Shown: piece after piece, positions 17,261 through 26,108 of the stretch
How the letters are laid out: every line of letters begins with the position of its first letter
Numbering within the stretch: the stretch's first letter is position 1
Assembly (NCBI GenBank): GCA_902618485.1
Contig: CACNAR010000002.1
Coordinates: 1 to 64,000, forward strand
Reading direction: 5' to 3'
DNA from: an uncultured Pelagibacteraceae bacterium
GTDB lineage: Bacteria > Pseudomonadota > Alphaproteobacteria > Pelagibacterales > Pelagibacteraceae
Length of the DNA: 64,000 nucleotides
Position numbers and translations under genes: made by a program
Notes under the pieces: generated by a model
The model's database searches: none
What the model saw: only the letters and a program-made list of their open reading frames with translations
What the model was told of the DNA's origin: nothing

Positions 17261-19186
17261 ATGTTAACTCAAATAGTCACCTTTTTAATTTTTTTTGCAG
17301 TCATTGGCTGTATTCTCTATGGAAGAAGATTAATCAAAACTGAAAAAGTTGATGCTGTTTTTGGAAATCCTGAAAGGGCAAGAGGTGGTACTCATTGGAT
17401 TATAGTCGGAAGTAGCTTTCTATTATTGGTATGGCTTTACTATTCTTGGGATATTGCAAAAGGTTTTTACCCAAAATCAGCTAATGAACTTTGCCAAGTA
17501 GCAAAAGTTAACGATTCTTTATTAGGTTTAAAATATCAATTTCCAATAGAGCAACGAGAATTCAAAAGTACTGCTCAAATTAAGAAAGAAAATAAAAATC
17601 TTAAAGCAACTTTAAATGAAATCAAACTTTCTGAAGATCTTAACTTGCAACAAAAAACAGATCTTACAGAATTTATCAACAAAACTATTCAGTTAATTCC
17701 TTTATTGACTAATGAGGATTTAATTGAAAATGAGACAAAATTCAAAATAGATGACATCACTGGAAAAATTAACCTATTAACAGAAAATTTTAGAAAACCT
17801 GAATATCCTTTTGAAACAGAACAAGAAGCCAATGAGAGACTTAAAGCAGTAAGTGAGCAAGGAGATTGGGGAATTATAAAGGTTCAGTCTGGAACGGGGT
17901 CTATAGAAAATACTATCGAAGTACCTTTGGTTCCAGAGACTAAAAGAGGTTTAAAATTTGATGCTGCCGCAAAAGAATTACAAATTATTAGTGATGAATT
18001 CTTTAAGTTAAGAAATCATAATCCTCAATTTAAAGATAAAATAAAAGAGCTCAAAGATGAGATCAAAGCTTATCGAAAAAATTTAGATGATACTCAAGAA
18101 GTAGCTTCAACTTACGCTAAAGATATTGTTAAAATTGCACGACGAATAGAATTTGCAAGCATATATCCACCCAATGCGTTAAACGAAATGCAAAATGCAA
18201 TTATCAATTTTGATGTTGCCCAAAAAGAAGCTCAAGGGGGATTGAGATTTGTAGATATATTTTTATTTCCAGCTGGTACTATTGTTGCAAGTGGGCCAAG
18301 CTGTTCAGAACAAGGATCTGGTAGATGGCTACCAAAGCCGTCAGATACATTTGATAAGTTTATGCTTATGCTTAAACCGAGTGTAGGTTATAAAGAAATT
18401 CCTCTTCTATGGGTAGAACTGGTTGATGTTAGTAAAATGATTGGTTTTATTTTACCAGATTGGATAGCTGATATTTTACCTGGTGAATACCCAGTTCACA
18501 CTCAAGATGGAATTGTTAAACAAAATTTTAAAGGCCAAGTTTTAAAATTAGTAACAGGAGACTTTAAGTTATTTAAAGTACCAGTGCCTTATGGTCATAT
18601 TTGGGATTCATTTTTAAGAGTATTTTTAGGATTAGTGTTTGGAATATTAATTGGTGTACCGCTTGGATTATTTATGGGATTAAATAGATTTGCCAAAGGT
18701 TTCTTTGATCCGTTAATTGAGCTTTACAGACCTGTTCCCCCTCTGGCTTGGGCTCCTTTAATCATTTCGGTTTTAGGAATAGATAATACTGGCAAGGTTT
18801 TCTTGTTATTTATGGTCTCATTATCAATCATGATTATTTCTGCGAGAGCTGGTGCCTCTGGTACTCAGTTATCAAAAATCCATGCAGCTCACTCACTTGG
18901 TGCATCAAAAAAACAAATCTTGAGGTATGTAATTTTTCCCAACTCTTTACCAGAAATACTTACTGGAATAAGAGTTGCAGTAGGAATGTGTTGGGGAACT
19001 CTGGTTGCTGCCGAATTTTTAGCTGGAACAACTGGAATTGGTTTCGTTGAAAACGTTGCTAAAAAATATTTTCAATATGAAGTTATTTGGATCACTATAT
19101 TTATAATGGGAATGCTTGGTTTATTATTTGATGTCACCTTGAGAAAAATAATAGACAAAACAATTCCATGGCGTGGAAAAGGCTAA
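17261..19186 (+). CDS. tauC: Taurine/sulfonate ABC transporter permease with a very large N-terminal extension
   Basis: The last 200 residues (about 440-641) are an ordinary TauC/SsuC permease: several transmembrane helices and the ATPase-contacting loop AAHSLGASKKQILRYVIFPN. TauC proteins are usually about 260-280 residues; here 641. The first 440 residues carry two hydrophobic segments (about 2-20 and 46-64), then a long charged, probably coiled-coil stretch (about 85-320) and a short hydrophobic region near 325-350. No frameshift separates the parts, so it is a true extension or fusion. The extra domain probably faces the periplasm and could dock TauA; this is inference. The stop overlaps the GTG start of the next gene by 14 bases. 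Confidence 0.82.
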   Translation: MLTQIVTFLIFFAVIGCILYGRRLIKTEKVDAVFGNPERARGGTHWIIVGSSFLLLVWLYYSWDIAKGFYPKSANELCQVAKVNDSLLGLKYQFPIEQREFKSTAQIKKENKNLKATLNEIKLSEDLNLQQKTDLTEFINKTIQLIPLLTNEDLIENETKFKIDDITGKINLLTENFRKPEYPFETEQEANERLKAVSEQGDWGIIKVQSGTGSIENTIEVPLVPETKRGLKFDAAAKELQIISDEFFKLRNHNPQFKDKIKELKDEIKAYRKNLDDTQEVASTYAKDIVKIARRIEFASIYPPNALNEMQNAIINFDVAQKEAQGGLRFVDIFLFPAGTIVASGPSCSEQGSGRWLPKPSDTFDKFMLMLKPSVGYKEIPLLWVELVDVSKMIGFILPDWIADILPGEYPVHTQDGIVKQNFKGQVLKLVTGDFKLFKVPVPYGHIWDSFLRVFLGLVFGILIGVPLGLFMGLNRFAKGFFDPLIELYRPVPPLAWAPLIISVLGIDNTGKVFLLFMVSLSIMIISARAGASGTQLSKIHAAHSLGASKKQILRYVIFPNSLPEILTGIRVAVGMCWGTLVAAEFLAGTTGIGFVENVAKKYFQYEVIWITIFIMGMLGLLFDVTLRKIIDKTIPWRGKG

Positions 19187-20192
19187 TTTGAAAACAGAAA
19201 ATCTTAAAAAAGAAGTTATCAAAATTTTTAAAAATTACGGATTAAGTAATCCACATGCTGTTATTTCAGCTAATGCTTTGATTAATGCCGAGTTAGTTGG
19301 TGCTTATGGTCATGGTCTTTCTAGATTAAGAATGTATTGTGAAAGAATATCTAAAAAAGTTATTAATCCAAAACCTAGAATAAAAGTTAAAAAAATATCT
19401 CAATCGATAGCTCACATTGATGCTGATAATAGTATTGGCTTCGTTGCAGCTGATCTTGCGATTAGAAAAGCAATCGAATGTGCCAAAAAAACAGGTATCG
19501 GTTTAGTGGCAGTAAAAAATAGTGGTCACTATGGATTGTCTGGATATTACGCTGAGCAAGCAGTCAAAAAAAATTTAATCACTATGATTTATACTAACGC
19601 TCCACCAGCAATCGCTCCTTATGGTGCAAAAAAAAGTTTGTTTGGAACTAATCCCATATGTTTTGGCTCTCCAACTGGAGCAAAGGTACCTTTTATATTA
19701 GATACAGCTATTGCAAAAATTAATAGAGGAAAAATTAGATTTGCAGCTAGAAATAATCAAAAAATACCAAAAGGTGTTGCATTAGATAAATTTGGTAAAC
19801 CTACAACGGATGCAAAAAAGGCTCTTTACGGAGTTCAATTACCTATTGCAGGTTTTAGAGGTTCAGGTTTAGCGTGGATGGTAGATATTCTAAGTGGTGT
19901 TTTAACTGGTGGAAATCATGCAGGTAAGGTTAAGGATCCTTTTGATGATTTTTCAGGTCCACAAAATATTGGACATTTGTTTATCACATTTAAAACAAAC
20001 TTATTTGTCAAAAATTATACCTCAAGAATTAAGAATAATATTAAAACGATTAAAAGATTGCCTAAAATAAAAGGAGTAAAAGAGATAATGTATCCTGGTC
20101 AAAATAAAGATAAAAGGTTTAGAATGAACGTAAAAAAAGAAATCAAATTGTCAAAAATTATCAAAAAAGATTTAGTAGATTTAAAAAAATAG
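19173..20192 (+). CDS. LDH2/MDH2-family NAD(P)-dependent dehydrogenase, possible sulfolactate dehydrogenase
   Basis: A 339-residue protein of the malate/L-lactate/sulfolactate dehydrogenase (LDH2) family: the substrate histidine motif YGHGLSRL near residue 50, the conserved NSGHYGLSGYYAEQA, the GTNPICFGSP segment and the GFRGSGLAWMVDILSGVLTG helix. Family members oxidise 2-hydroxy acids such as malate, ureidoglycolate or (R)-sulfolactate (ComC). Placed between tauC and pta and followed by an HpsN-like gene, a sulfolactate-type substrate is attractive but unproven. The GTG at 19173 overlaps tauC by 14 bases; a TTG at 19188, just after the tauC stop, is an alternative start. The gap to the next gene is two bases. 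Confidence 0.72.
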   Translation: MEKANLKTENLKKEVIKIFKNYGLSNPHAVISANALINAELVGAYGHGLSRLRMYCERISKKVINPKPRIKVKKISQSIAHIDADNSIGFVAADLAIRKAIECAKKTGIGLVAVKNSGHYGLSGYYAEQAVKKNLITMIYTNAPPAIAPYGAKKSLFGTNPICFGSPTGAKVPFILDTAIAKINRGKIRFAARNNQKIPKGVALDKFGKPTTDAKKALYGVQLPIAGFRGSGLAWMVDILSGVLTGGNHAGKVKDPFDDFSGPQNIGHLFITFKTNLFVKNYTSRIKNNIKTIKRLPKIKGVKEIMYPGQNKDKRFRMNVKKEIKLSKIIKKDLVDLKK

Positions 20193-20194
20193 TC

Positions 20195-21106
20195 ATGCTG
20201 TCCAAAAAAGAAATTATTTGTCCTGATAACTTGCTCAACGTTGCTCATAAAAAGAAAGGTGTTAAAGCAGGGATTGTTAATGCAGGAAAACCTCTTCCTA
20301 TGCAGTCGGTGCAAGATGCTGTTAAAGAAAATCTAATTGAGCCAATTTTTATAGGTGATGAAAAAGAAATAAATAAGTGCGCACAAGATTTAAAATGGGA
20401 TATCTCAAATTATGAGATAATTCATGAACCTATTGAAAACAATACAGCCGTCATTGCTGCAAAACTTGCGAGCGAACAAAAGATCAAAATTATTGTTAAA
20501 GGCCATATTCATACTGACGTTCTAATGAAAGAAGTTTTGAAAAGAGAATATGGTTTACTTGGAAAAACCAGATTAAGTCATATTTGGCATATGACTTTAG
20601 GAAAAGAGGATAAACCTTTAATAATTACTGATGGAGCATTGAATGTTTTGCCTAATGTAAAAACAAAATTACATATTCTTAAAAATGTTATTAATTTTTC
20701 CAATAGAATTGGTATTGAAAAACCTAAGGTCGCAATATTATCTGCTACTGAAGAAATTTTAGATAGTGTTCCAAGTTCGAAAGAGGCTGAAGAATTAACT
20801 AAATTAGCAAAAAAAGAAAATTTAAATGCCGATGTTTTTGGTCCGTTAGCATTTGATAATAGTATCTCAAAAAAATCTGCTGCTATTAAAGGAATACAAA
20901 ATAGTGTAGCTGGTATGGCTGACGTATTACTGGTTCCAAGTGTTGAAACGGGAAATGGATTAGTAAAAATGCTTATATATTTTTGTGGAGCGTGTGCAGC
21001 AGGTGTGGTTGTTGGTGGTAAAGTTCCAGTAGTAATAACTAGTCGTTCTGATGATGCTCCAGCAAGATTAGCTTCTATTGCTGCAGCTGTTGTTGCTTTA
21101 GATTAA
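20195..21106 (+). CDS. pta: Phosphate acetyl/butyryltransferase family protein
   Basis: The 303-residue protein is a single PTA_PTB catalytic domain with no N-terminal regulatory domain. Recognisable parts are VKGHIHTDVLMKEVLK, IITDGALNVLPN, a SATEEI segment and the C-terminal LLVPSVETGNGLVKML and VVGGKVPVVITSRSD. Phosphate acetyltransferase interconverts acetyl phosphate and acetyl-CoA. In sulfonate degraders Pta takes the acetyl phosphate released by sulfoacetaldehyde acetyltransferase (Xsc), and its position within the tau unit fits that role. Xsc itself is not in the window. Annotation as phosphate butyryltransferase is an alternative. Confidence 0.8.
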   Translation: MLSKKEIICPDNLLNVAHKKKGVKAGIVNAGKPLPMQSVQDAVKENLIEPIFIGDEKEINKCAQDLKWDISNYEIIHEPIENNTAVIAAKLASEQKIKIIVKGHIHTDVLMKEVLKREYGLLGKTRLSHIWHMTLGKEDKPLIITDGALNVLPNVKTKLHILKNVINFSNRIGIEKPKVAILSATEEILDSVPSSKEAEELTKLAKKENLNADVFGPLAFDNSISKKSAAIKGIQNSVAGMADVLLVPSVETGNGLVKMLIYFCGACAAGVVVGGKVPVVITSRSDDAPARLASIAAAVVALD

Positions 21107-21167
21107 TTGTTTGATTGCAATAAAATTGAAATTGTCTTAAATAATTCAACTATAGTAAATAATTAAT

Positions 21168-22454
21168 ATGGCTATCACATATCTAAAAAAATCTCCAAAA
21201 ACATCATCAACAGATGACAATAAGACAACAGGAATAGTTCAAGATTTATTAAAAGACATTGAAACTACAAAAGAACAAGGTTGTATTGATTTAACAAAAA
21301 AGTTTGACAAATACGATGGGGAAATAATTGTTTCAAAAGAAAGAATTGATGAAATAAAAAAAACTTTAGATCAAAAAACTAAAGATGATATCCAATTTTC
21401 TTTTGATCGAGTAAGAAAATTTGCTAAAGCTCAACTTAAAAATTACGGTCAAGATTTTGAAGTTGAATTATCTGATGGTTTATATGCAGGTCAAAAATTA
21501 GTTCCTGTTAATACTGCTGGTTGTTACATACCAGGTGGAAGATATGCTCATATCGCTTCTGCTGTTATGAGTGTTACTACAGCTAAAGTTGCCGGTGTTA
21601 AAAATATAATCGCATGTAGCCCTCCAAAAGAAAATGTTGGTGCCCACCCTGCTATTGTCTACACTGCCGATCTCTGTGGAGCAGATGTAATATTGAACTT
21701 AGGTGGTGTTCCAGCGATTGCTGCGATGACTAATGGATTATTTAAGAACCCTCCAGCAGATATCATTGTTGGTCCGGGAAACCAGTTTGTAGCTGAAGCG
21801 AAAAGAATTTTATATGGCAAAGTGGGAATAGATTTATTTGCGGGTCCAACTGAAATTGGAATAATTGCTGATGCAAAAGCTGATTCAGAGATAGTTGCTG
21901 TAGACTTAGTGGGTCAAGCAGAACACGGCTATAATTCTCCATGTTGGTTATACACAACAAGTAAAGAGTTAGCTGAGAAAGTATTAAAGAGAGTTCCAGA
22001 ATTAATTTCAGAATTACCCGAAGTTCCTAGAAAAAGTGCAGAAGCAGCTTGGAGAGATTATGGTGAGGTAATTCTTTGCGATACTGATGAAGAAATTGTT
22101 AAGATTAGTGACGAATACGCTCCAGAACATTTAGAAGTTCAAACAGAAAATTTAAAATGGTTTTATGAACGATTAACAAATTATGGATCGTTATTTGTAG
22201 GAGAAGAAACTACAGTTGCTTATGGAGATAAATGTTCGGGTACAAATCATATTTTACCAACTAAAGGAGCTGGTAAATATACCGGTGGTTTATTTGTTGG
22301 TAAATTTATTAAAACTTTAAGTTTTCAACGAATGACAAAAGAATCTACTGAACTAGTTGGTGCTGCTGCAGCAAGAATATCAAGATATGAGGGAATGGAA
22401 GCTCATGCCAGAACTGGTGATGTAAGATTAAAAAAATATGGATATTCTAATTAA
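21168..22454 (+). CDS. Histidinol dehydrogenase-like enzyme, probable sulfopropanediol 3-dehydrogenase (HpsN-type)
   Basis: The 428 residues follow the HisD fold: NTAGCYIPGGRYAH, the zinc ligands in GQAEHGYNSP, the catalytic pair in EYAPEHLEV, and EAHARTGDVRL near the end, whose histidine is the last zinc ligand. HisD oxidises L-histidinol to histidine in two steps; HpsN uses the same chemistry on 2,3-dihydroxypropane-1-sulfonate to give sulfolactate. YGDKCSGTNHILPT, RTGDVRLKKY and the absence of his neighbours argue for the HpsN side, as does its place after tauABC, an LDH2-type gene and pta. The substrate call is inference; the family call is firm. It converges with the LysE gene with an 8-base overlap. 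Confidence 0.68.
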   Translation: MAITYLKKSPKTSSTDDNKTTGIVQDLLKDIETTKEQGCIDLTKKFDKYDGEIIVSKERIDEIKKTLDQKTKDDIQFSFDRVRKFAKAQLKNYGQDFEVELSDGLYAGQKLVPVNTAGCYIPGGRYAHIASAVMSVTTAKVAGVKNIIACSPPKENVGAHPAIVYTADLCGADVILNLGGVPAIAAMTNGLFKNPPADIIVGPGNQFVAEAKRILYGKVGIDLFAGPTEIGIIADAKADSEIVAVDLVGQAEHGYNSPCWLYTTSKELAEKVLKRVPELISELPEVPRKSAEAAWRDYGEVILCDTDEEIVKISDEYAPEHLEVQTENLKWFYERLTNYGSLFVGEETTVAYGDKCSGTNHILPTKGAGKYTGGLFVGKFIKTLSFQRMTKESTELVGAAAARISRYEGMEAHARTGDVRLKKYGYSN

Positions 22455-23055
22455 TAGTTTCCATTATAACAAAAATTGTAAGTAGACTCATAAAACTAAT
22501 AATAAAAATATTTATTGTTTTCCACACTTTTAAACTTTGAGCATATTGGGATAAATATTTAGATAAATAACCAATAGTAAAAAAGAATAGGAAGGATGCT
22601 ATTGAAGCTCCAGCTCCGAATAATATTTTTTGATTTAAAATAAAACTTTTAGAAAAATTTCCTAAAAAAAATACAGTATCAGAGTAAACATGTGGATTTA
22701 AATAAGTAAAACCAAGTGTTTTTATGAAAACGTTTAATTTTGAGATTTCAGGAACTCTATCGTTAAAACTTACTATTGAATTTAAGGATTTTAGTTTTGA
22801 ATATATAAAATGAATTAAAAAAATAATTAATAAAATGTTAAAGATTAACTCTACTGTTGCAGTAAAGTATTGTGTAAAATAATGAAAAAGAAATATTCCT
22901 AAAAATATTAAAATAAAATCAGATATAGAACAAATAAAACAAACTAAAAAGACGTGTTGTTTTTTTAGACCTTGTTCTATAACAAAAACATTTTGAGCTC
23001 CAATAGCTAATATAAGACTTAACCCTGTTAAAAAACCCAATAAAGCAAATTCCAT
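22447..23055 (-). CDS. LysE/ArgO-family amino acid exporter
   Basis: A 202-residue membrane protein with about six helices. The N-terminus GLSLILAIGAQNVFVIEQGL is the conserved LysE/ArgO segment, and LNPHVYSDTVFFLGN matches the second conserved loop of the family. It should export basic or other amino acids across the inner membrane. It is transcribed alone, towards the HpsN-like gene and overlapping its end by 8 bases. The amino acid exported is not shown by the sequence. Confidence 0.8.
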   Translation of the reverse strand: MEFALLGFLTGLSLILAIGAQNVFVIEQGLKKQHVFLVCFICSISDFILIFLGIFLFHYFTQYFTATVELIFNILLIIFLIHFIYSKLKSLNSIVSFNDRVPEISKLNVFIKTLGFTYLNPHVYSDTVFFLGNFSKSFILNQKILFGAGASIASFLFFFTIGYLSKYLSQYAQSLKVWKTINIFIISFMSLLTIFVIMETIN

Positions 23056-23114
23056 AACATAGATATTTGAATGTTCTGAACTTACTTTAAATCTTTAAAA
23101 AATAAAAATGATTA

Positions 23115-23576
23115 TCAAGTTTCAGGGATAAATAGTAAACACAACCCATTATTACAAAATCTTTTACCAGTTGAGCTTGGGCCATCGTCAAAAACGTGTC
23201 CATGATGGACCCCACATTTTGCACAATGATACTCGATTCTTTTCATACCAAATGAATAATCTACTTTTGTTTTAAAAGCTCCTGGTAAAGCTTCACTAAA
23301 TGATGGCCAACCAGTACCGCTATCGAATTTAGCCTCTGATGAAAATAATTTGTTTCCACAATTGGCACAATGGTAAAAACCTTTCCTTTTTTCTTTTAAT
23401 AATTCGCTAGTAAAGGGTTTTTCAGTGCCTTCATTAAACATAATTTCTTTTTGTTTACTGGTAAGGTTCTGATTTATTATTTTTTTTGTCTCTGAAAGTA
23501 CCAACTTATATGGATACAGAATCAATGACACAAAAGATAAACCAATAATTTTTAATAAATTTCTTCTGAAAGTCAT
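23115..23576 (-). CDS. msrB: Peptide-methionine (R)-S-oxide reductase, probably exported by Tat
   Basis: A 153-residue MsrB domain with the zinc CxxC pairs CANCG and CAKCG, the central GTGWPSFSEA and the catalytic cysteine in RFCNNG, where most relatives have RYCINS. It repairs methionine R-sulfoxide in proteins. The N-terminus TFRRNLLK followed by a hydrophobic stretch resembles a twin-arginine signal, so the enzyme probably works folded in the periplasm. The final lines (LCLLFIPET) are also slightly unusual. It precedes a VOC-family gene on the same strand. Reductant supply in the periplasm is not explained by neighbours. Confidence 0.87.
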   Translation of the reverse strand: MTFRRNLLKIIGLSFVSLILYPYKLVLSETKKIINQNLTSKQKEIMFNEGTEKPFTSELLKEKRKGFYHCANCGNKLFSSEAKFDSGTGWPSFSEALPGAFKTKVDYSFGMKRIEYHCAKCGVHHGHVFDDGPSSTGKRFCNNGLCLLFIPET

Positions 23577-23604
23577 TTCACACCTTGGTGTAATTTGATT
23601 AAGA

Positions 23605-24015
23605 TTATTCAGGATTTGCTGTTAATGTTTTTATTTCCAAAATATTATCGTTTGGATCTTTAACAAAAAATGTTTCTTGCTCGTACTTTGTGCCTTTAAA
23701 TCTAAGATAAGGCTCATCATAGTATTTTGCCCCTTTATCTTTTAATCTTTGTTTCAAAGCATCAAAATCTTTTCTTGATAAATGAACACCGAAGTGAGGA
23801 ACTGAGACATTACCCATATCAACATCGTGTCTTTCATTACTAAGTTTGTGATCACTAGCATGAAGGGTTAATTCATTTCCCCAAAAATCTACATCAGCCC
23901 ATTCTTTTTCAGAATTACTTAAGCTACATCCAAGAGTCTCGCTATAAAATTTTTTAGCAGTTTCTAAATCACCACATGGTATAGCTAAATGAAAACAATT
24001 AGTATTTTTGTACAT
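23605..24015 (-). CDS. VOC-family (glyoxalase/bleomycin-resistance-like) protein
   Basis: 136 residues with two beta-alpha-beta-beta-beta units: FHLAIPCGDLETAKKFYSET opening the first, and VPHFGVHLSRKDFDALKQRL opening the second, ending FFVKDPNDNILEIKTL. Histidines and glutamates at the usual metal positions (FHLA, HFGVH, LEIK) suggest a metal-binding dioxygenase or lyase. The family is catalytically diverse and the substrate is not known. It is upstream of and co-directional with msrB (28-base gap), so the two may be co-transcribed. Confidence 0.75.
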   Translation of the reverse strand: MYKNTNCFHLAIPCGDLETAKKFYSETLGCSLSNSEKEWADVDFWGNELTLHASDHKLSNERHDVDMGNVSVPHFGVHLSRKDFDALKQRLKDKGAKYYDEPYLRFKGTKYEQETFFVKDPNDNILEIKTLTANPE

Positions 24016-24082
24016 AATAAATCCTTTAAATATCCTTTAAAATAACTATATAAACTAAATCTACTGACACAATAAATACAAC

Positions 24083-24652
24083 ATGAATGATTTTTTACAA
24101 TCTATAATCGACCGTGACCCTGCGGCAAAATCTAAATTAAGTTTAATATTAACTTATCCAGGAGTAAAGGCGATATTTTTTCACAGAATTGCAAATTTTT
24201 TTGCAATTGCAAAGTTTGATTTAGTAGCAAGAATTATTTCACAATTATCAAGATTTTTTACTGGGATTGAAATTCACCCAAATGCAAAAATTGGAAAAAA
24301 TTTATTTATTGATCATGGTATGGGTGTAGTCATTGGCGAAACATCTGAAATAAGCGATAACGTAACAATCTATCATAATGTTACTCTTGGGGGTACATCT
24401 CCAAGCATTAATACAAATGAACAAAGAAATTCAAAAAGGCATCCTACCTTAGAAGAAAATGTAGTGGTAGGTTCTGGTGCTCAAATCTTAGGACCTGTTC
24501 TTGTTGGAAAAAATTCTTTAATTGGTGCTAACGCAGTTGTAACCAAAGATGTTCCAGAAAAATCTATAATGGCTGGTAATCCAGCAAAAAAAATTGGGGA
24601 CGCTACACGAGGATTTAAGCCTTACGCTGTTACTGATAATAAAGAAAATTAA
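24083..24652 (+). CDS. cysE: Serine O-acetyltransferase (short form)
   Basis: 189 residues, a short CysE lacking part of the N-terminal helical domain of the enterobacterial enzyme (about 270). Left-handed beta-helix hexapeptide repeats are seen in [39 protein letters not shown] and [20 protein letters not shown]. It makes O-acetylserine from serine and acetyl-CoA, the acceptor for sulfide in cysteine synthesis. The stop overlaps the cysK ATG by one base, so both enzymes are made together and probably form a cysteine synthase complex. Confidence 0.92.
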   Translation: MNDFLQSIIDRDPAAKSKLSLILTYPGVKAIFFHRIANFFAIAKFDLVARIISQLSRFFTGIEIHPNAKIGKNLFIDHGMGVVIGETSEISDNVTIYHNVTLGGTSPSINTNEQRNSKRHPTLEENVVVGSGAQILGPVLVGKNSLIGANAVVTKDVPEKSIMAGNPAKKIGDATRGFKPYAVTDNKEN

Positions 24653-25653
24653 TGGTTCATATTAGAAATACATTTATTGATTCAATAGGTAATACTCCAT
24701 TAATCAAACTTAAAGCTGCCTCTGAGTTAACAGGATGCAACATTTATGGTAAAGCAGAATTTATGAATCCTGGCGGGTCAGTCAAAGATAGAGCTGCACT
24801 CTCATTACTTAAAGACGCACAAGAAAAAAAATTAATTTCTAAAGGTGGTATTGTTGTTGAAGGTACTGCGGGTAATACCGGAATTGGATTAGGTTTGATA
24901 GGGAATTCACTTGGTTATAAAACAATAATTGTAATGAATGATAATCAAACTCAAGAAAAAAAAGATACAATAAAAAATCTGGGGGCAGAATTAAGATTAG
25001 TCCCTGCAAAGCCGTATAAAGATGAAAATAATTTTGTTAAGATTGCTGGACGTCTAGCAGATGAGTTAAGACCAACTAATAACAATGGTGTTGTCTGGGC
25101 CAATCAATTCGACAATGTTGCTAATGCTAAAGGACATTATGAAGGAACAGGAAAAGAAATATGGGAACAAACTGAAGGTAAAGTTGATGGTTTTGTTTGT
25201 TCATCTGGAACAGGTGGTACAATTTCTGGTGTAAGTAATGCACTGAAAGAAAAAAATAAAAATGTTAAAATTTATCTTTCCGATCCTAAAGGGTCAGCAC
25301 TTTATAATTATATTAAAAACGGTGAATTAAAATCTGAAGGTGGATCAATTACTGAAGGGATTGGCTCAAGTAGAATAACAAAAAATTTTGAGAACGCAAA
25401 AATTGATGATGCATATTCCATTGACGATCACGAAGCATTGCCCATACTTTATGACCTAATTCAAAATGAAGGGCTAAGTTTAGGAACAAGTTGTGGAATA
25501 AATATCGCTGGTGCAATTAGACTTGGAAAAGAACTTGGGCCAGGAAAAACAATCGTAACTATTCTTTGTGATAAATCAGATAAATACAACTCTAAGATGT
25601 TTAATAAATCATTTTTAATGGAAAAAAACTTACCTGTACCTAGCTGGTTATAA
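24652..25653 (+). CDS. cysK: Cysteine synthase (O-acetylserine sulfhydrylase)
   Basis: 333-residue PLP enzyme. The Schiff-base lysine lies in NPGGSVKDRAA (about residues 39-49), the substrate loop is EGTAGNTGIGLG (usually TSGNTG, here TAGNTG), the phosphate site is SSGTGGTISG, and GLSLGTSCGIN is near the C-terminus. It forms cysteine from O-acetylserine and sulfide in the cytoplasm. It is directly coupled to cysE and followed by a hairpin terminator. CysM-type preference for thiosulfate cannot be excluded. Confidence 0.9.
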   Translation: MVHIRNTFIDSIGNTPLIKLKAASELTGCNIYGKAEFMNPGGSVKDRAALSLLKDAQEKKLISKGGIVVEGTAGNTGIGLGLIGNSLGYKTIIVMNDNQTQEKKDTIKNLGAELRLVPAKPYKDENNFVKIAGRLADELRPTNNNGVVWANQFDNVANAKGHYEGTGKEIWEQTEGKVDGFVCSSGTGGTISGVSNALKEKNKNVKIYLSDPKGSALYNYIKNGELKSEGGSITEGIGSSRITKNFENAKIDDAYSIDDHEALPILYDLIQNEGLSLGTSCGINIAGAIRLGKELGPGKTIVTILCDKSDKYNSKMFNKSFLMEKNLPVPSWL

Positions 25654-25668
25654 TATCGCATATCAGGC

Positions 25669-25692
25669 ATGTAACAAAACAGTTACATTTTT
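25669..25692 (+). terminator. Terminator of the cysE-cysK unit
   Basis: ATGTAAC and GTTACAT form a 7-bp stem around AAAACA, followed by TTTT, 16 bases after the cysK stop. It is weak in GC but well placed. Confidence 0.6.
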
Positions 25693-25711
25693 AAGTTAAA
25701 ATAATTAACTT
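25693..25711. promoter_or_regulatory. Palindrome just before the small-gene operon
   Basis: AAGTTAA-AATAA-TTAACTT, 7-base arms, lies 10 bases before the first ATG (25721) of the small-gene operon. It could be an operator or a leader hairpin next to the ribosome site. In such AT-rich DNA chance is possible. Confidence 0.35.
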
Positions 25712-25720
25712 TGAGGTTCT

Positions 25721-26092
25721 ATGAAAAAAATAATTTTAATCTTGTCTTTTTTTGCTTTTACTTCTGCTTACGCAGATATGAGTAATGAAGATAAATCTAA
25801 AGCTTGGGATTGTGTTGGAATTTATATGGCAAATTACTTTTTACCATCTGGTGAAAAATTTGAATATGGCATGAAAGAAAAATCTATTTCAACAGTAAAA
25901 GTTTTAAAAACGTATGCTCTTGAAATTGGTATTCCAGAAAAAAAATGGGATGAAGGAGTAAATAAAGCTGTAGATAAACATTACGGTTCAAAATACGACA
26001 AAGCTAAAACTGAAAAATGTCATACATTTGTTGAAGCTTTAGTTCCGAATGGAGCTGAAAGAGTTAAAAAAGTAGTTCAGACTTTGTATTAA
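25721..26092 (+). CDS. Small exported protein of unknown function
   Basis: 123 residues with a clear signal peptide (about 1-18, cleaved after AYA). The mature part is helical and lysine-rich and has two cysteines (WDCVGIY and EKCHTFV) that could form a periplasmic disulfide. No family is recognised. It opens a run of closely spaced small genes on the plus strand and has a palindrome just upstream. A second small secreted protein lies two genes on, so part of this operon acts in the periplasm. Confidence 0.6.
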   Translation: MKKIILILSFFAFTSAYADMSNEDKSKAWDCVGIYMANYFLPSGEKFEYGMKEKSISTVKVLKTYALEIGIPEKKWDEGVNKAVDKHYGSKYDKAKTEKCHTFVEALVPNGAERVKKVVQTLY

Positions 26093-26108
26093 TTTAAAAG
26101 GAGAAAAA

